From: DASSUW01 sp963774155
Lineage (GTDB): Bacteria > Actinomycetota > Thermoleophilia > Solirubrobacterales > Solirubrobacteraceae
Assembly (NCBI GenBank): GCA_963774155.1
Contig: CAVZDW010000008.1
Location: 1,054,001 to 1,118,000 of the forward strand
Length of the DNA: 64,000 bases
Reading direction: 5' to 3'
Shown here one piece after another: positions 24,604 to 33,987 of the stretch. Each line of letters opens with the position of its first letter. The first letter of the stretch is position 1. The position numbers and the translations under genes are program-made. The notes beneath the pieces are model-generated. The model made no database searches. It saw only the letters and a program-made list of their open reading frames with translations, and was not told the DNA's origin.

Positions 24604-25436
24604 CTCGGCCCACGCTGGTCCTCGGCGGCACCGGCAAGACCGGCCGCCGAGTGGTCGAGCGCCTCACCGCACGCGGCCTGCCCGTGCGCGTCGGGTCGCG
24701 CTCGGGCGAGCCTCGCTTCGACTGGGAGGACCGCTCGACCTGGGGCGCGGTTCTCGACGGGGTCGGCTCGGCGTACGTCTCTCATCACTGGGACGCGATT
24801 CCCGGCGCCGCGAAGACGCTGGGCGCGTTCGCCGAACTCGCGGTTCACAGCGGCGTTCCGCGTCTCGTCCTGCTTTCCGGCCGCGGCGAGGACGAGGCCG
24901 AGCGTGCGGAGCGGGCCGTGCGCGACTCCGGCGCCGGGCTCACGATCCTGCGCTCGACCTGGTTCGCCCAGAACTTCAGCGAGACGTACTGGCGGGAACA
25001 GGTCCAGGGCACTGAGGTTGCGCTTCCGGCTTCAGGCACGCCCGAGCCGTTCGTCGACGCCGACGACATCGCCGACGTCGCGGTCGCGGCGCTGACCGAC
25101 GATCGGCACATCGGCGAGCTCTATGAGCTCACCGGGCCCCGGCTGGTCACGTTCGCGGAGGCGGTCCAGGAGATCTCCCGGGCGGTGGGCCGCGAGATCC
25201 GCTACGTGCCGATCTCGATCGAGGACTTCGCCACCGCTGCAGCCGAGCAGGGCGTTCCGAGCGAGGTCGTCGAGATGCTGACCTTGATCTTCGGTGAGGT
25301 CCTCGACGGTCGCAACGCCCGCCTGGCCGACGGCGTCCAGCGCGCCCTCGGCCGCGAGCCGCGGGACTTCGGCGACTACGCACGCGACGCGGCCGCCACC
25401 CGCGTCTGGCACCCGAGAACCATCCGAGCCGCATGA
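24600..25436 (+). CDS. NmrA-like NAD(P)-binding protein
   Basis: A 278-residue Rossmann protein beginning TLVLGGTGKTGRRVVERL. It is of the NmrA/atypical-SDR class: it lacks the catalytic Tyr-Lys pair and reads WFAQNFSETYW where members usually have the NF motif. These act as redox sensors or quinone-type reductases. Coupled to the cupin upstream and a DUF1772 fragment downstream (ATGA overlap). Confidence 0.88.
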   Translation: MTRPTLVLGGTGKTGRRVVERLTARGLPVRVGSRSGEPRFDWEDRSTWGAVLDGVGSAYVSHHWDAIPGAAKTLGAFAELAVHSGVPRLVLLSGRGEDEAERAERAVRDSGAGLTILRSTWFAQNFSETYWREQVQGTEVALPASGTPEPFVDADDIADVAVAALTDDRHIGELYELTGPRLVTFAEAVQEISRAVGREIRYVPISIEDFATAAAEQGVPSEVVEMLTLIFGEVLDGRNARLADGVQRALGREPRDFGDYARDAAATRVWHPRTIRAA

Positions 25437-25616
25437 CGTCGTCGGGATCCAGAGCCTTCACGGTGGACGACCCGACGGGCATCGTGCTGGGCGCGGCGGT
25501 GATCGCCATGGGGTTGCTGGCCGGGCTCTTCTATGGGTCCGCGATCGCCGTCATGCCGGCCCTGACCGCGGCGGACGACCGCACGCTTGTCGATGCGATG
25601 ATGAGCTCCGGCCGGT
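25433..25616 (+). pseudogene. truncated DUF1772 (anthrone-oxygenase-like) gene
   Basis: ATG 25433 overlaps the NmrA stop. The frame encodes VLGAAVIAMGLLAGLFYGSA followed by IAVMPALTAADDRTLVDAMM, the first TM helix and loop of the DUF1772 family. The rest of the roughly 150-residue protein is missing: at about 25,617 the sequence changes into the 3' flank of the GH3 gene on the other strand. The open frame continuing from here is antisense to GH3 and not real. Confidence 0.6.
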
Positions 25617-25645
25617 GGGTCGGGGTCGACCGGCGACCCCGACCC
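25617..25645. terminator. 12-bp perfect hairpin, GH3 terminator
   Basis: GGGTCGGGGTCG (25617-25628) pairs with CGACCCCGACCC (25634-25645) around a 5-nt loop, 10 bp downstream of the GH3 stop on the minus strand and directly at the DUF1772 break point. Confidence 0.65.
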
Positions 25646-25654
25646 GTTGCTCCA

Positions 25655-27982
25655 TCACCGCACCGTGAACGACTGCTTGAGCTCGGCCTTGGAGCTGTTG
25701 CCCGCGTAGACGTCGATCGTGCCCCGCTCGACGACGAGCTTGCCGCGGTTGTCATAGAAGCCGAAGTCGCTGCTGTCGAGTCTGAACGTCACCTTCCGCT
25801 TCTGCCCCGGCTCGAGCGTCACGCGTTGGAAGCCACGCAGCCGCCGCACCGGCTGCGAGATGCTCGCGACCGGGTCGTTGAGGTAGAGCTGGACGACCTC
25901 GTCGCCCGCGCGGGTGCCGGTGTTCGTCACGTCGACGGACGCCGTCAGGCTGCCGCTTCGCGAGACGCTCGACGCGCTCAGCCGCAGGTTCGACACGGCG
26001 AATGTCGTGTAGCTCAGCCCGTGGCCGAACACGAACAGCGGGTCGCAGCTCGGGATGTCGCGGTGCTGCGAGTTCCACTTGACGCCCTTGTTGCACGGGC
26101 GTCCGGCCGGATCGTGGTTGTAGTAGATCGGCACCTGCCCGACCCGGTACGGGAACGACGCCGGCAGCTTGCCGCCGGGGTTGACCTTGCCGAACACGAC
26201 GTCGGCGACCGCAGGCCCGGCCTGCACGCCGGGGAACCACGCCTCGAGGATCGCGGGCGCGTCCTCGACGATGTTCTCCAGCGCCAGCGGCCGGCCGCTG
26301 AACAGCACGACCGCAACCGGCTTGCCGGTGGCCTTGATCGCCCTGATCAGCTCCTCCTGCCGGCCCGGGAGATCGAGGGTGCTGCGAGCGTTGGCCTCGC
26401 CGCTCATCTCGCGCGTCTCGCCGACGGCGATCACGACCTGGTCGGCCTTCGACGCGACGTCGACCGCCTCGGCGAAGCCGGCGTCCGAGCCGCAGCCCTC
26501 GGGGTCGGTGTGCGGCACCTCGGTGTTGGAGAGCTTGCAGCCCTCGGCGTACGTCGTCGTGCCGGTGCTCTGCTCGGCGATCCCGTCGACCACGGTGACC
26601 ACGTCGGCGTCGCGGCCGACACCCCACCACGGGCCGAGCATGTCGTGCTGGTTCTTGGCCAGCGGGCCGATCACGGCCGTGTCCAGCGATCGGTCGAGCG
26701 GCAGCACGCCGCCCTCGTTGCGCAGCAGCACCATCGAGCGGCCCGCGGCCCTGCGGGCGGCCGCCACCGCGTCGGGCTTGAGCATCTGCGCCTGCGCCTG
26801 CTCCGGCGTGAACTGCGAGTACGGGTTCTCGAACAGGCCGGCGCGGAACTTCACGCGCAGGATCCTGCGCACGGCATCGTCGATGCGCCGCATCGAGATC
26901 CGGCGCTCCGACAGCAGTTGCCCGCCGAAGTCCCGGATCAGCGTGCTGGTCATCTCAGAGTCGACGCCCGAGTTCAGAGCGAGCGCCGCGGCGTCAGGCC
27001 CGTCGGCGGCGACGCCGTGGCCGCACTCGGCCTCGTCGGGATTCCGCGGCGGGCAGGCTCGCAGCTCGGCGACCGCGGTCCAGTCGCTCTCGACGAAGCC
27101 GTCGAAGTCCCATTCGTCCTTGAGGATGTCGTTCATCAGGTAGCTGTTGCCGCAGCCGGGCGAGCCGTTGAGCGAGTTGAACGAGCACATCGCGGTGTCG
27201 GCGCCGGCGTCGATCGCCGCCTTGAACGGCGGCAGGTAGAAGTTCCACAGCCGCTGCAGCGACATGTCGGTGGTGGCGTAGTCGCGCCCCGCCTCGGGCT
27301 CCCCGTACGCCGCCAGGTGCTTGACGCTGGCGATCAACCGGTCGCGATCGCTGTAGTCGCGGCCCTGCGTCCCCTTGACGCGCGCGGCGGCCATCACCGA
27401 GTTCAGGTACGGATCCTCGCCGGCCGCCTCGGAGATGCGGCCCCAGCGCGGCTCGTGCGACACGTCGACCATCGGGGCGTACGTCTGCTTGATCCCGGCC
27501 GCGGCCGACTCGCGTGCGCCGAACGTGGCGTCGTCGGACGCGACGGCCGGGTCGAAGCTCGCGCCGGTGCCCAGCGGGATCGGGAAGACGGTCCGGAAGC
27601 CGTGGATCGTGTCGAAGGCGAAGAGCAGCGGGATCTTCAGGCGCGTCTCCTCCACCGCGACGCGCTGGAACTCCCTGATCTGCGCCGGGTCGGTCACGCT
27701 CAGGATCGAGCCGAGGCCGTTGCGAACCTCGCGCGCCGGGTCCGTCGCGTCCCCGATCTTGAAGTCCGGCAGGAGCTGGATCTGCTGCAGCTTCTCCTGA
27801 AGCGTCATGCGGGAGAGCAGCCGGTCGACGTCGCGCTCGATCGAGCGATCCGCCGGCTGGCGGCTCGGTCGCAGCGCGGCCTCGTCGCTGGATTGCGTCG
27901 CCGCCACGACGCCGCCGGCGAGTAGCGAACTGAGTGCCAGCACCGTCGCGCCGACCGCCGTCCTACGCCCACGAGGTCCCAT
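25655..27982 (-). CDS. secreted GH3 beta-glucosidase-type glycoside hydrolase (copy 1, intact)
   Basis: A 775-residue BglX-like enzyme: signal peptide (about 1-28), GH3 N-domain with FDTIHGFRTVFPIPL, KHLAAYGEPEAGRDY and the nucleophile Asp in GFVESDWTAV near residue 299. The GH3 C-domain and a fibronectin-III-like end (SASVDVTNTGTRAGDEVVQLYL) follow. It should release glucose or xylose from beta-linked oligosaccharides outside the cell. It is divergent from an ABC transporter (53 bp to a GTG at 28035, 130 bp to the chosen start at 28113). It is the intact member of a tandem duplication; copy 2 at 29739-32019 is frameshifted. Confidence 0.92.
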   Translation of the reverse strand: MGPRGRRTAVGATVLALSSLLAGGVVAATQSSDEAALRPSRQPADRSIERDVDRLLSRMTLQEKLQQIQLLPDFKIGDATDPAREVRNGLGSILSVTDPAQIREFQRVAVEETRLKIPLLFAFDTIHGFRTVFPIPLGTGASFDPAVASDDATFGARESAAAGIKQTYAPMVDVSHEPRWGRISEAAGEDPYLNSVMAAARVKGTQGRDYSDRDRLIASVKHLAAYGEPEAGRDYATTDMSLQRLWNFYLPPFKAAIDAGADTAMCSFNSLNGSPGCGNSYLMNDILKDEWDFDGFVESDWTAVAELRACPPRNPDEAECGHGVAADGPDAAALALNSGVDSEMTSTLIRDFGGQLLSERRISMRRIDDAVRRILRVKFRAGLFENPYSQFTPEQAQAQMLKPDAVAAARRAAGRSMVLLRNEGGVLPLDRSLDTAVIGPLAKNQHDMLGPWWGVGRDADVVTVVDGIAEQSTGTTTYAEGCKLSNTEVPHTDPEGCGSDAGFAEAVDVASKADQVVIAVGETREMSGEANARSTLDLPGRQEELIRAIKATGKPVAVVLFSGRPLALENIVEDAPAILEAWFPGVQAGPAVADVVFGKVNPGGKLPASFPYRVGQVPIYYNHDPAGRPCNKGVKWNSQHRDIPSCDPLFVFGHGLSYTTFAVSNLRLSASSVSRSGSLTASVDVTNTGTRAGDEVVQLYLNDPVASISQPVRRLRGFQRVTLEPGQKRKVTFRLDSSDFGFYDNRGKLVVERGTIDVYAGNSSKAELKQSFTVR

Positions 27983-29738
27983 CGCCCCCTCCTCCTGGTG
28001 AAGCGCGGCTCACACCGGCCGCGCCACAGTTTCCGTGCCCCAAACCCGAGACTTCAAACCGCTCAGCCCGAGTCCAGGGCGGACGTCCGACCGTGTCGCT
28101 TTACTGCCGGGAGTGTCGGCGATCGACATCGACCGTCTGACGAAGCGCTATGGCGAGACGCTCGCCGTCGACGACCTGAGCTTCAAGGTCGACCCCGGGC
28201 GGCTCGTCGGCTTCCTGGGTCCGAACGGCGCGGGCAAGACCACCACGCTGCGGGCGCTGCTCGGCCTCATCCGCCCCACGGCGGGCACCGCCACGGTGGA
28301 GGGCCGCACGTTCGGGGCGCTGGAGGACCCCGCGCACACGGTCGGCGCCGTGCTCGACGGCGGGATGCTCCACCCCAGCCGCAGCGGGCGCAACCACCTC
28401 CGGATGCTGGCGCGCGCGGCGGGCGTGCCGAACTCGCGCGTGGACGAGCTGCTGAAGCTCGTCGACCTCGCGGACGCGGCCGACCGGCGCGCGGGCGGCT
28501 ACTCGCTCGGCATGCGCCAGCGGCTCGGCCTCGCGGCCGCCCTGCTGGGCGACCCGCGCGTGCTGGTGCTCGACGAGCCGGCCAACGGCCTGGACCCGCA
28601 GGGCATCCGCTGGCTGCGCGACTTCCTCCGCTCGATGGCCGCGGAAGGCCGCGCCGTGCTGGTCTCCAGCCACGTGCTGGCCGAGGTGGCGCAGACCGCC
28701 GACGAGGTCGTGGTGATCGCGCGCGGGCGCTCGGTCGCGCAGGCGCCGCTGAAGGAGCTGCTGGCCACGAGCGCGGGCGGCATGCGGGTGGCGGGCCCTG
28801 ACGCGGGCCGGGTCGCGGAGCTGCTGCGCGGCACGGGCGCCGCGGTGGACGATGCGGGCGACGGCGCGATCGCCGTCCACGACCGCAGCGGTGAGGACAT
28901 CGGGCGTCTCGTGGCCGAGCATCGCCTCGTCATCTCCGAGCTCTCGCCGATCTCCTCCTCGCTCGAGGAGATCTTCTTCCAGCTCACGGGCGAGCCGGGG
29001 ACGGTCGAATGACGCGCCTGATCTCCTCCGAGCTGCTCAAGCTGCGCAGCACCCGCACCGCCGTCGCCCTGATCGCCTCCGTCGTCGGCCTGGTGGTGCT
29101 CATCGGGCTGATCGCCACCCTCACCGCCGACTTCGACCAGGACGACGTCCTCACCGTCGACCTGCTGGGGATCGCCGGGTTCGCGCAGGTCTTCGCGCTG
29201 ATCCTCGGCATCCTCGCGGTCACGACGGAGTTCCGGCACGGGACGATCACACCCACGCTCATCGTCGCGCCGGACCGCGTGCGGCTCGTGCTGGCCAAGC
29301 TCGTCGCGCACGTGTTCGCCGGCCTGATCCTCGGCGTCCTCGCCGTCGGCCTCACGACCGCGATCGTGCTCATCGGCCTGTCCTCGCGCGACATCGACAG
29401 CGGCCTGACGAACCAGGAGATCACCGAGGTCGTGGTCGGCCTCGTCCTCGCCACGGCGCTGTGGGCGGCGCTCGGCGTCGGGCTGGGCGCGCTGGTGCGC
29501 AATCAGGTCGGCGCGATCGTCGGCGCGCTCGGGTGGACGTTCCTGGTGGAGAACCTGCTGGCGATCATCCCCACGGTCGGCGACTGGGTGCAGAAGTACG
29601 GCCTCAACGGCGTGACGAACGCGCTGAGCAACATCGAGTCGGAGGTGACCGGCGACGTCCTCTCCCAGGCGGCCGGCGGCGCGCTGCTGGTGACCTACAC
29701 CGCCGCGTTCGTGATCGCCGGCACGCTGGCGATGCGCC
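25708..29738. repeat. tandem duplication, unit 1
   Basis: Unit of about 4.03 kb comprising GH3 (minus), ABC ATPase and ABC permease (plus). Matching positions in unit 2 lie about 4,031-4,037 bp further on (GH3 starts at 27982 and 32019, ATPase GTGs at 28113 and 32150). Confidence 0.9.
28113..29012 (+). CDS. ABC transporter ATPase (copy 1)
   Basis: A 299-residue ABC-2-type ATPase: Walker A GPNGAGKTT (about residue 37), signature YSLGMRQRLGLA, Walker B VLVLDEPANGLDP and an H-loop in VSSHVLAEV. GTG 28113 is chosen because the domain starts with IDIDRLTKRYG; a GTG at 28035 would add 26 residues. Overlaps the permease gene by ATGA. The class exports small molecules or antibiotics or maintains the envelope; the substrate is unknown. 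The copy at 32150 differs by a single residue in the region compared. Confidence 0.9.
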   Translation: MSAIDIDRLTKRYGETLAVDDLSFKVDPGRLVGFLGPNGAGKTTTLRALLGLIRPTAGTATVEGRTFGALEDPAHTVGAVLDGGMLHPSRSGRNHLRMLARAAGVPNSRVDELLKLVDLADAADRRAGGYSLGMRQRLGLAAALLGDPRVLVLDEPANGLDPQGIRWLRDFLRSMAAEGRAVLVSSHVLAEVAQTADEVVVIARGRSVAQAPLKELLATSAGGMRVAGPDAGRVAELLRGTGAAVDDAGDGAIAVHDRSGEDIGRLVAEHRLVISELSPISSSLEEIFFQLTGEPGTVE

Positions 29739-29788
29739 AGACGTCGATCAGCCCCGGCTCGACGACGAACCGGCCGCGGTTGTCGTAG
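29009..29788 (+). CDS. ABC-2 permease (copy 1), chimeric 3' end
   Basis: A 259-residue permease with six TM helices (ISSELLKLRSTRTAVALIAS at the start, then LLGIAGFAQVFALILGILA). The natural sequence ends with GTLAMR at about 29738. The last 16 or so residues (QTSISPGSTTNRPRLS) come from antisense GH3 copy-2 sequence across the duplication junction. It is probably still functional because the loss is at the C-terminal tip. Confidence 0.85.
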   Translation: MTRLISSELLKLRSTRTAVALIASVVGLVVLIGLIATLTADFDQDDVLTVDLLGIAGFAQVFALILGILAVTTEFRHGTITPTLIVAPDRVRLVLAKLVAHVFAGLILGVLAVGLTTAIVLIGLSSRDIDSGLTNQEITEVVVGLVLATALWAALGVGLGALVRNQVGAIVGALGWTFLVENLLAIIPTVGDWVQKYGLNGVTNALSNIESEVTGDVLSQAAGGALLVTYTAAFVIAGTLAMRQTSISPGSTTNRPRLS

Positions 29789-32019
29789 AAGCCGAAGTCG
29801 CTCTGGTCGAGCGTGAACGTGACCGTCCGCGACTGCCCCGGATCGAGCGTCACGCGCTCGAAGCCGCGCAGCCGCCGGATCGGCTGCGACAGGCTCGCGA
29901 CCGGGTCGTGGATGTAGAGCTGCACGACCTCGTCGCCCGCGCGGCCGCCGGTGTTCTTGACGTCGACCGACGCCTTGACGCTCCCGTTCGCGAGACGCTC
30001 GACGACGAGCTCAGCTGCAGGTTCGAGATGTCGAACGTCGTGTAGCTGAGGCCGTGGCCGAACACGAACAGCGGGTCGCAGCTCGGGATGTCGCGGTGCT
30101 GCGAGTTCCACTTGACGGCCTTGTTGCACGGGCGGCCGGCCGGCATCGTGGTTGTAGTGGATCGGCACCTGCCCGACGCGGTACGGGAACGACGCCGGCA
30201 GCTTGCCGCCGGGGTTGACCTTGCCGAACACCACGTCGGCCACCGCGGGACCGGCCTGCACGCCGGGGAACCAGGCCTCGAGCAGCGCGGGCGTGTCGCC
30301 GACGACGTCCTCGAGCGCGAGCGGGCGGCCGCTGAACAGGACGACCGCGTACGGCGTGCCGGTCGCCTTGATCCTGCGGATCAGCTCCTCCTGGCGGCCC
30401 GGCAGGTCGAGCGTGCTGCGCGCGTTCGCCTCGCCGCTCATCTCGCGCGTCTCGCCGACCGCGATCACGACCTGGTCGGCCGCACGCGCGACCGTCGTCC
30501 GCCTCGGCGAAGCCGGCGTCGGAGCCGCAGCCCTCGGGGTCGGTGTGCGGCACCTCGGTGTTGGAGAGCTTGCAGCCCTCGGCGTACGTCGTCGCGCCGG
30601 GCTCTGCTCGTTGATCCCGTCGAACACGGTCACGACGTCGTTGTCGTCGCCGCGCCCCCACCACGGCCCGAGCATGTCGTGCTGGTTCTTCGCCAGCGGG
30701 CCGATCACCGCCGTCGGCTTGCGACGGGTCGAGCGGCAGCACGCCGCCCTCGTTGCTGGAGCAGCACCATCGAGCGGCCGGCGGCCTTGCGCGCGGCGGC
30801 CACCGCGTCGGGCTTGAGCATCTCCGCCTGCGCCTGCTCCGGCGTGAACTGCGAGTACGGGTTCTCGAACAGGCCGGCGCGGAACTTCACGCGCAGGATC
30901 CTGCGGACGGCGTCGTCGATGCGCCGCATCGAGATCCGGCGCTGGGACAGCAGCTGCCGCGCCGAAGTCGCGGATGAACGTGCTCGTCATCTCCGAGTCG
31001 ACGCCGGAGTTCAGCGCGAGCGCCGCGGCGGCAGGACCGTCGTCGGCGACGCCGTGGCCGCACTCGGGCTCGTCGGGGTTCTTCGGCGGGCAGGCGCGCA
31101 GCTCGGCGACCGCGGTCCAGTCGCTCTCGACGAACCCGTCGAAGTCCCACTCGTCCTTGAGGATGTCGTTCATCAGGTAGCTGTTGCCGCAGCCCGGCGA
31201 GCCGTTGATCGCGTTGAACGAGCACATCGCGGTGTCGGCGCCGGCGTCGATCGCGGCCTTGAACGGCGGCAGGTAGAGGTTCCACAGCCGCTGCACGCGA
31301 CATGTCGGTGGTGGCGTAGTCGCGCCCCGCCTCGGGCTCGCCGTAGGCCGCGAGGTGCTTGGGGCTGGCGATCAGCCGGTCGCGGGCGCTGTAGTCGCGG
31401 CCCTGCGTCCCCTTGACGCGCGCGGCGGCCATCACCGAGTTCAGGTACGGGTCCTCGCCGGCCGCCTCGGAGATGCGGCCCCAGCGCGGCTCGTGCGACA
31501 CGTCGACCATCGGGGCGTAGGTCTGCTTGATCCCGACCGCGGCCGACTCGCGTGCGCCGAACGTCGCGTCGTCGGACGCGACCGCGGGTCGAAGCTCGCG
31601 CCGGTGCCGAGCGGGATCGGGAAGACGGTCCGGAAGCCGTGGATCGTGTCGAACGCGAAGAGCAGCGGGATCTTCAGGCGCGTCTCCTCGACCGCGACGC
31701 GCTGGAACTCCCTGATCTGCGCCGGGTCGGTCACGCTCAGGATCGAGCCGAGGCCGTTGCGGACCTCGCGCGCCGGGTCCGTCGCGTCCCCGATCTTGAA
31801 GTCCGGCAGCAGCTGGATCTGCTGGAGCTTCTCCTGAAGCGTCATGCGCGAGAGCAGCCGGTCGACGTCGCGCTCGATCGAGCGATCCGCCGGCTGGCGG
31901 CTCGGTCGCAGCGCGGCCTCGTCGCTGGATTGCGTCGCCGCCACGACGCCGCCGGCGAGTAGCGAACTGAGTGCCAGCACCGTCGCGCCGACCGCCGTCC
32001 TACGCCCACGAGGTCCCAT
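29739..32019 (-). pseudogene. GH3 glycoside hydrolase copy 2, multiply frameshifted
   Basis: Aligned by eye to the intact copy, single-base indels occur near 31587, 31295, 30958, 30756, 30718, 30600, 30495 and 30145, plus a small change near 30000. The 3' end is truncated by the duplication junction, so the last 18 or so residues are missing. The first 140 residues are identical to copy 1. Differences elsewhere fall mostly at codon third positions, as if the copy was under selection before it was broken. The frameshifts could also be residual assembly errors in a repeat. Confidence 0.85.
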
Positions 32020-32149
32020 CGCCCCCTCCTCCTGGTGAAGCGCGGCTCACACCGGCCGCGCCACAGTTTCCGTGCCCCAAACCCGAGACTTCAAACCGCT
32101 CAGCCCGAGTCCAGGGCGGACGTCCGACCGTGTCGCTTTACTGCCGGGC

Positions 32150-33049
32150 GTGTCGGCGATCGACATCGACCGTCTGACGAAGCGCTATGGCGAGACGCTC
32201 GCCGTCGACGACCTGAGCTTCAAGGTCGACCCCGGGCGGCTCGTCGGCTTCCTGGGTCCGAACGGCGCGGGCAAGACCACCACGCTGCGGGCGCTGCTCG
32301 GCCTCATCCGCCCCACGGCGGGCACCGCCACGGTGGAGGGCCGCACGTTCGGGGCGCTGGAGGACCCCGCGCACACGGTCGGCGCCGTGCTCGACGGCGG
32401 GATGCTCCACCCCAGCCGCAGCGGGCGCAACCACCTCCGGATGCTGGCGCGCGCGGCGGGCGTGCCGAACTCGCGCGTGGACGAGCTGCTGAAGCTCGTC
32501 GACCTCGCGGACGCGGCCGACCGGCGGGCGGGCGGCTACTCGCTCGGCATGCGCCAGCGGCTCGGCCTCGCGGCCGCCCTGCTGGGCGACCCGCGCGTGC
32601 TGGTGCTCGACGAGCCGGCCAACGGCCTGGACCCGCAGGGCATCCGCTGGCTGCGCGACTTCCTCCGCTCGATGGCCGCGGAGGGCCGCGCCGTGCTGGT
32701 CTCCAGCCACGTGCTGGCCGAGGTGGCGCAGACCGCCGACGAGGTCGTGGTGATCGCGCGCGGGCGCTCGGTCGCGCAGGCGCCGCTGAAGGAGCTGCTG
32801 GCCACGAGCGCGGGCGGCATGCGGGTGGCAGGCCCTGACGCGGGCCGGGTCGCGGAGCTGCTGCGCGGCACGGGCGCGGCGGTGGACGATGCGGGCGACG
32901 GCGCGATCGCCGTCCACGACCGCAGCGGTGAGGACATCGGGCGTCTCGTGGCCGAGCATCGCCTCGTCATCTCCGAGCTGTCGCCGATCGCCTCCTCGCT
33001 CGAGGAGATCTTCTTCCAGCTCACGGGCGAGCCGGGGACGGTCGAATGA
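32150..33049 (+). CDS. ABC transporter ATPase (copy 2)
   Basis: Same protein as the ATPase at 28113 except Ala for Ser in SELSPIASSLEEI. All ABC motifs are intact and the ATGA overlap with the permease is retained. The strong conservation beside a broken GH3 copy suggests recent duplication, gene conversion, or selection for transporter dosage. Confidence 0.9.
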   Translation: MSAIDIDRLTKRYGETLAVDDLSFKVDPGRLVGFLGPNGAGKTTTLRALLGLIRPTAGTATVEGRTFGALEDPAHTVGAVLDGGMLHPSRSGRNHLRMLARAAGVPNSRVDELLKLVDLADAADRRAGGYSLGMRQRLGLAAALLGDPRVLVLDEPANGLDPQGIRWLRDFLRSMAAEGRAVLVSSHVLAEVAQTADEVVVIARGRSVAQAPLKELLATSAGGMRVAGPDAGRVAELLRGTGAAVDDAGDGAIAVHDRSGEDIGRLVAEHRLVISELSPIASSLEEIFFQLTGEPGTVE

Positions 33050-33987
33050 CGCGCCTGATCTCCTCCGAGATGCTCAAGCTGCGCAGCACCCGCACCGCCG
33101 TCGCCCTGATCGCCTCCGTGGTCGGCCTGGTCGTGCTCATCGGGCTGATCGCCACCCTCACCGCCGACTTCGACCAGGACGACGTCCTCACCGTCGACCT
33201 GCTGGGGATCGCCGGGTTCGCGCAGGTCTTCGCGCTGATCCTCGGCATCCTCGCGGTCACGACGGAGTTCCGGCACGGGACGATCACACCCACGCTCATC
33301 GTCGCGCCGGACCGCGTGCGGCTCGTGCTGGCCAAGCTCGTCGCGCACGTGTTCGCCGGCCTGATCCTCGGCGTCCTCGCCGTCGGCCTCACGACCGCGA
33401 TCGTGCTCATCGGCCTGTCCTCGCGCGACATCGACACCGGCCTGACGAACCAGGAGATCACCGAGGTCGTGGTCGGCCTCGTCCTCGCCACGGCGCTGTG
33501 GGCGGCGCTCGGCGTCGGGCTCGGCGCGCTGGTGCGCAATCAGGTCGGCGCGATCGTCGGCGCGCTCGGGTGGACGTTCCTGGTGGAGAACCTGCTGGCG
33601 ATCATCCCCACGGTCGGCGACTGGGTGCAGAAGTACGGCCTCAACGGCGTGACGAACGCGCTGAGCAACATCGAGTCGGAGGTGACCGGCGACGTCCTCT
33701 CCCAGGCCGCCGGCGGGGCACTGCTGGTGGCCTACACCGCGGCGTTCGTGATCGCCGGCACGCTGGCGATGCGCCGGCGCGACGCGGCGCGACGTCACGA
33801 GCTGAGAACGCGGCTTCGGCTTGGTGGTGGGGTCGGACCGCCGGTTTCAGCCGGCAGCAGCAACGACCGAGACGTCGTTGTGAACGACAGCCGTCTGGCT
33901 GTCTCTCACCGCCTTCGTGACGAGCCTGGCCTTGCGGTTCGCCGGCACCACGTCGAACGCGAACTCGAGCCCGGTCGCCCGGGATAG
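33046..33987 (+). CDS. ABC-2 permease (copy 2), 3' end uncertain
   Basis: Six-TM permease, identical to copy 1 except for a few residues (SEMLKL for SELLKL, IDTGLT for IDSGLT, LLVAYT for LLVTYT). Homology to a normal permease ends at LAMRRRDAA (about 33790). The frame then runs 60 or so non-conserved residues antisense to the HigA gene, so the natural stop has probably been lost here too. Confidence 0.8.
   Translation: MTRLISSEMLKLRSTRTAVALIASVVGLVVLIGLIATLTADFDQDDVLTVDLLGIAGFAQVFALILGILAVTTEFRHGTITPTLIVAPDRVRLVLAKLVAHVFAGLILGVLAVGLTTAIVLIGLSSRDIDTGLTNQEITEVVVGLVLATALWAALGVGLGALVRNQVGAIVGALGWTFLVENLLAIIPTVGDWVQKYGLNGVTNALSNIESEVTGDVLSQAAGGALLVAYTAAFVIAGTLAMRRRDAARRHELRTRLRLGGGVGPPVSAGSSNDRDVVVNDSRLAVSHRLRDEPGLAVRRHHVERELEPGRPG

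Larger units (their letters stand above)
29739..33775. repeat. tandem duplication, unit 2
   Basis: Second copy of the GH3/ATPase/permease unit. The part from about 31590 to 33760 is almost identical to unit 1 (ATPase one residue different). The GH3 3' two-thirds (29739-31590) is clearly more divergent and carries small indels. Confidence 0.9.

Noticed and set aside
25620..27925. Long continuation of the DUF1772 frame
   Set aside because: Antisense to GH3, no hydrophobic segments as DUF1772 would need.
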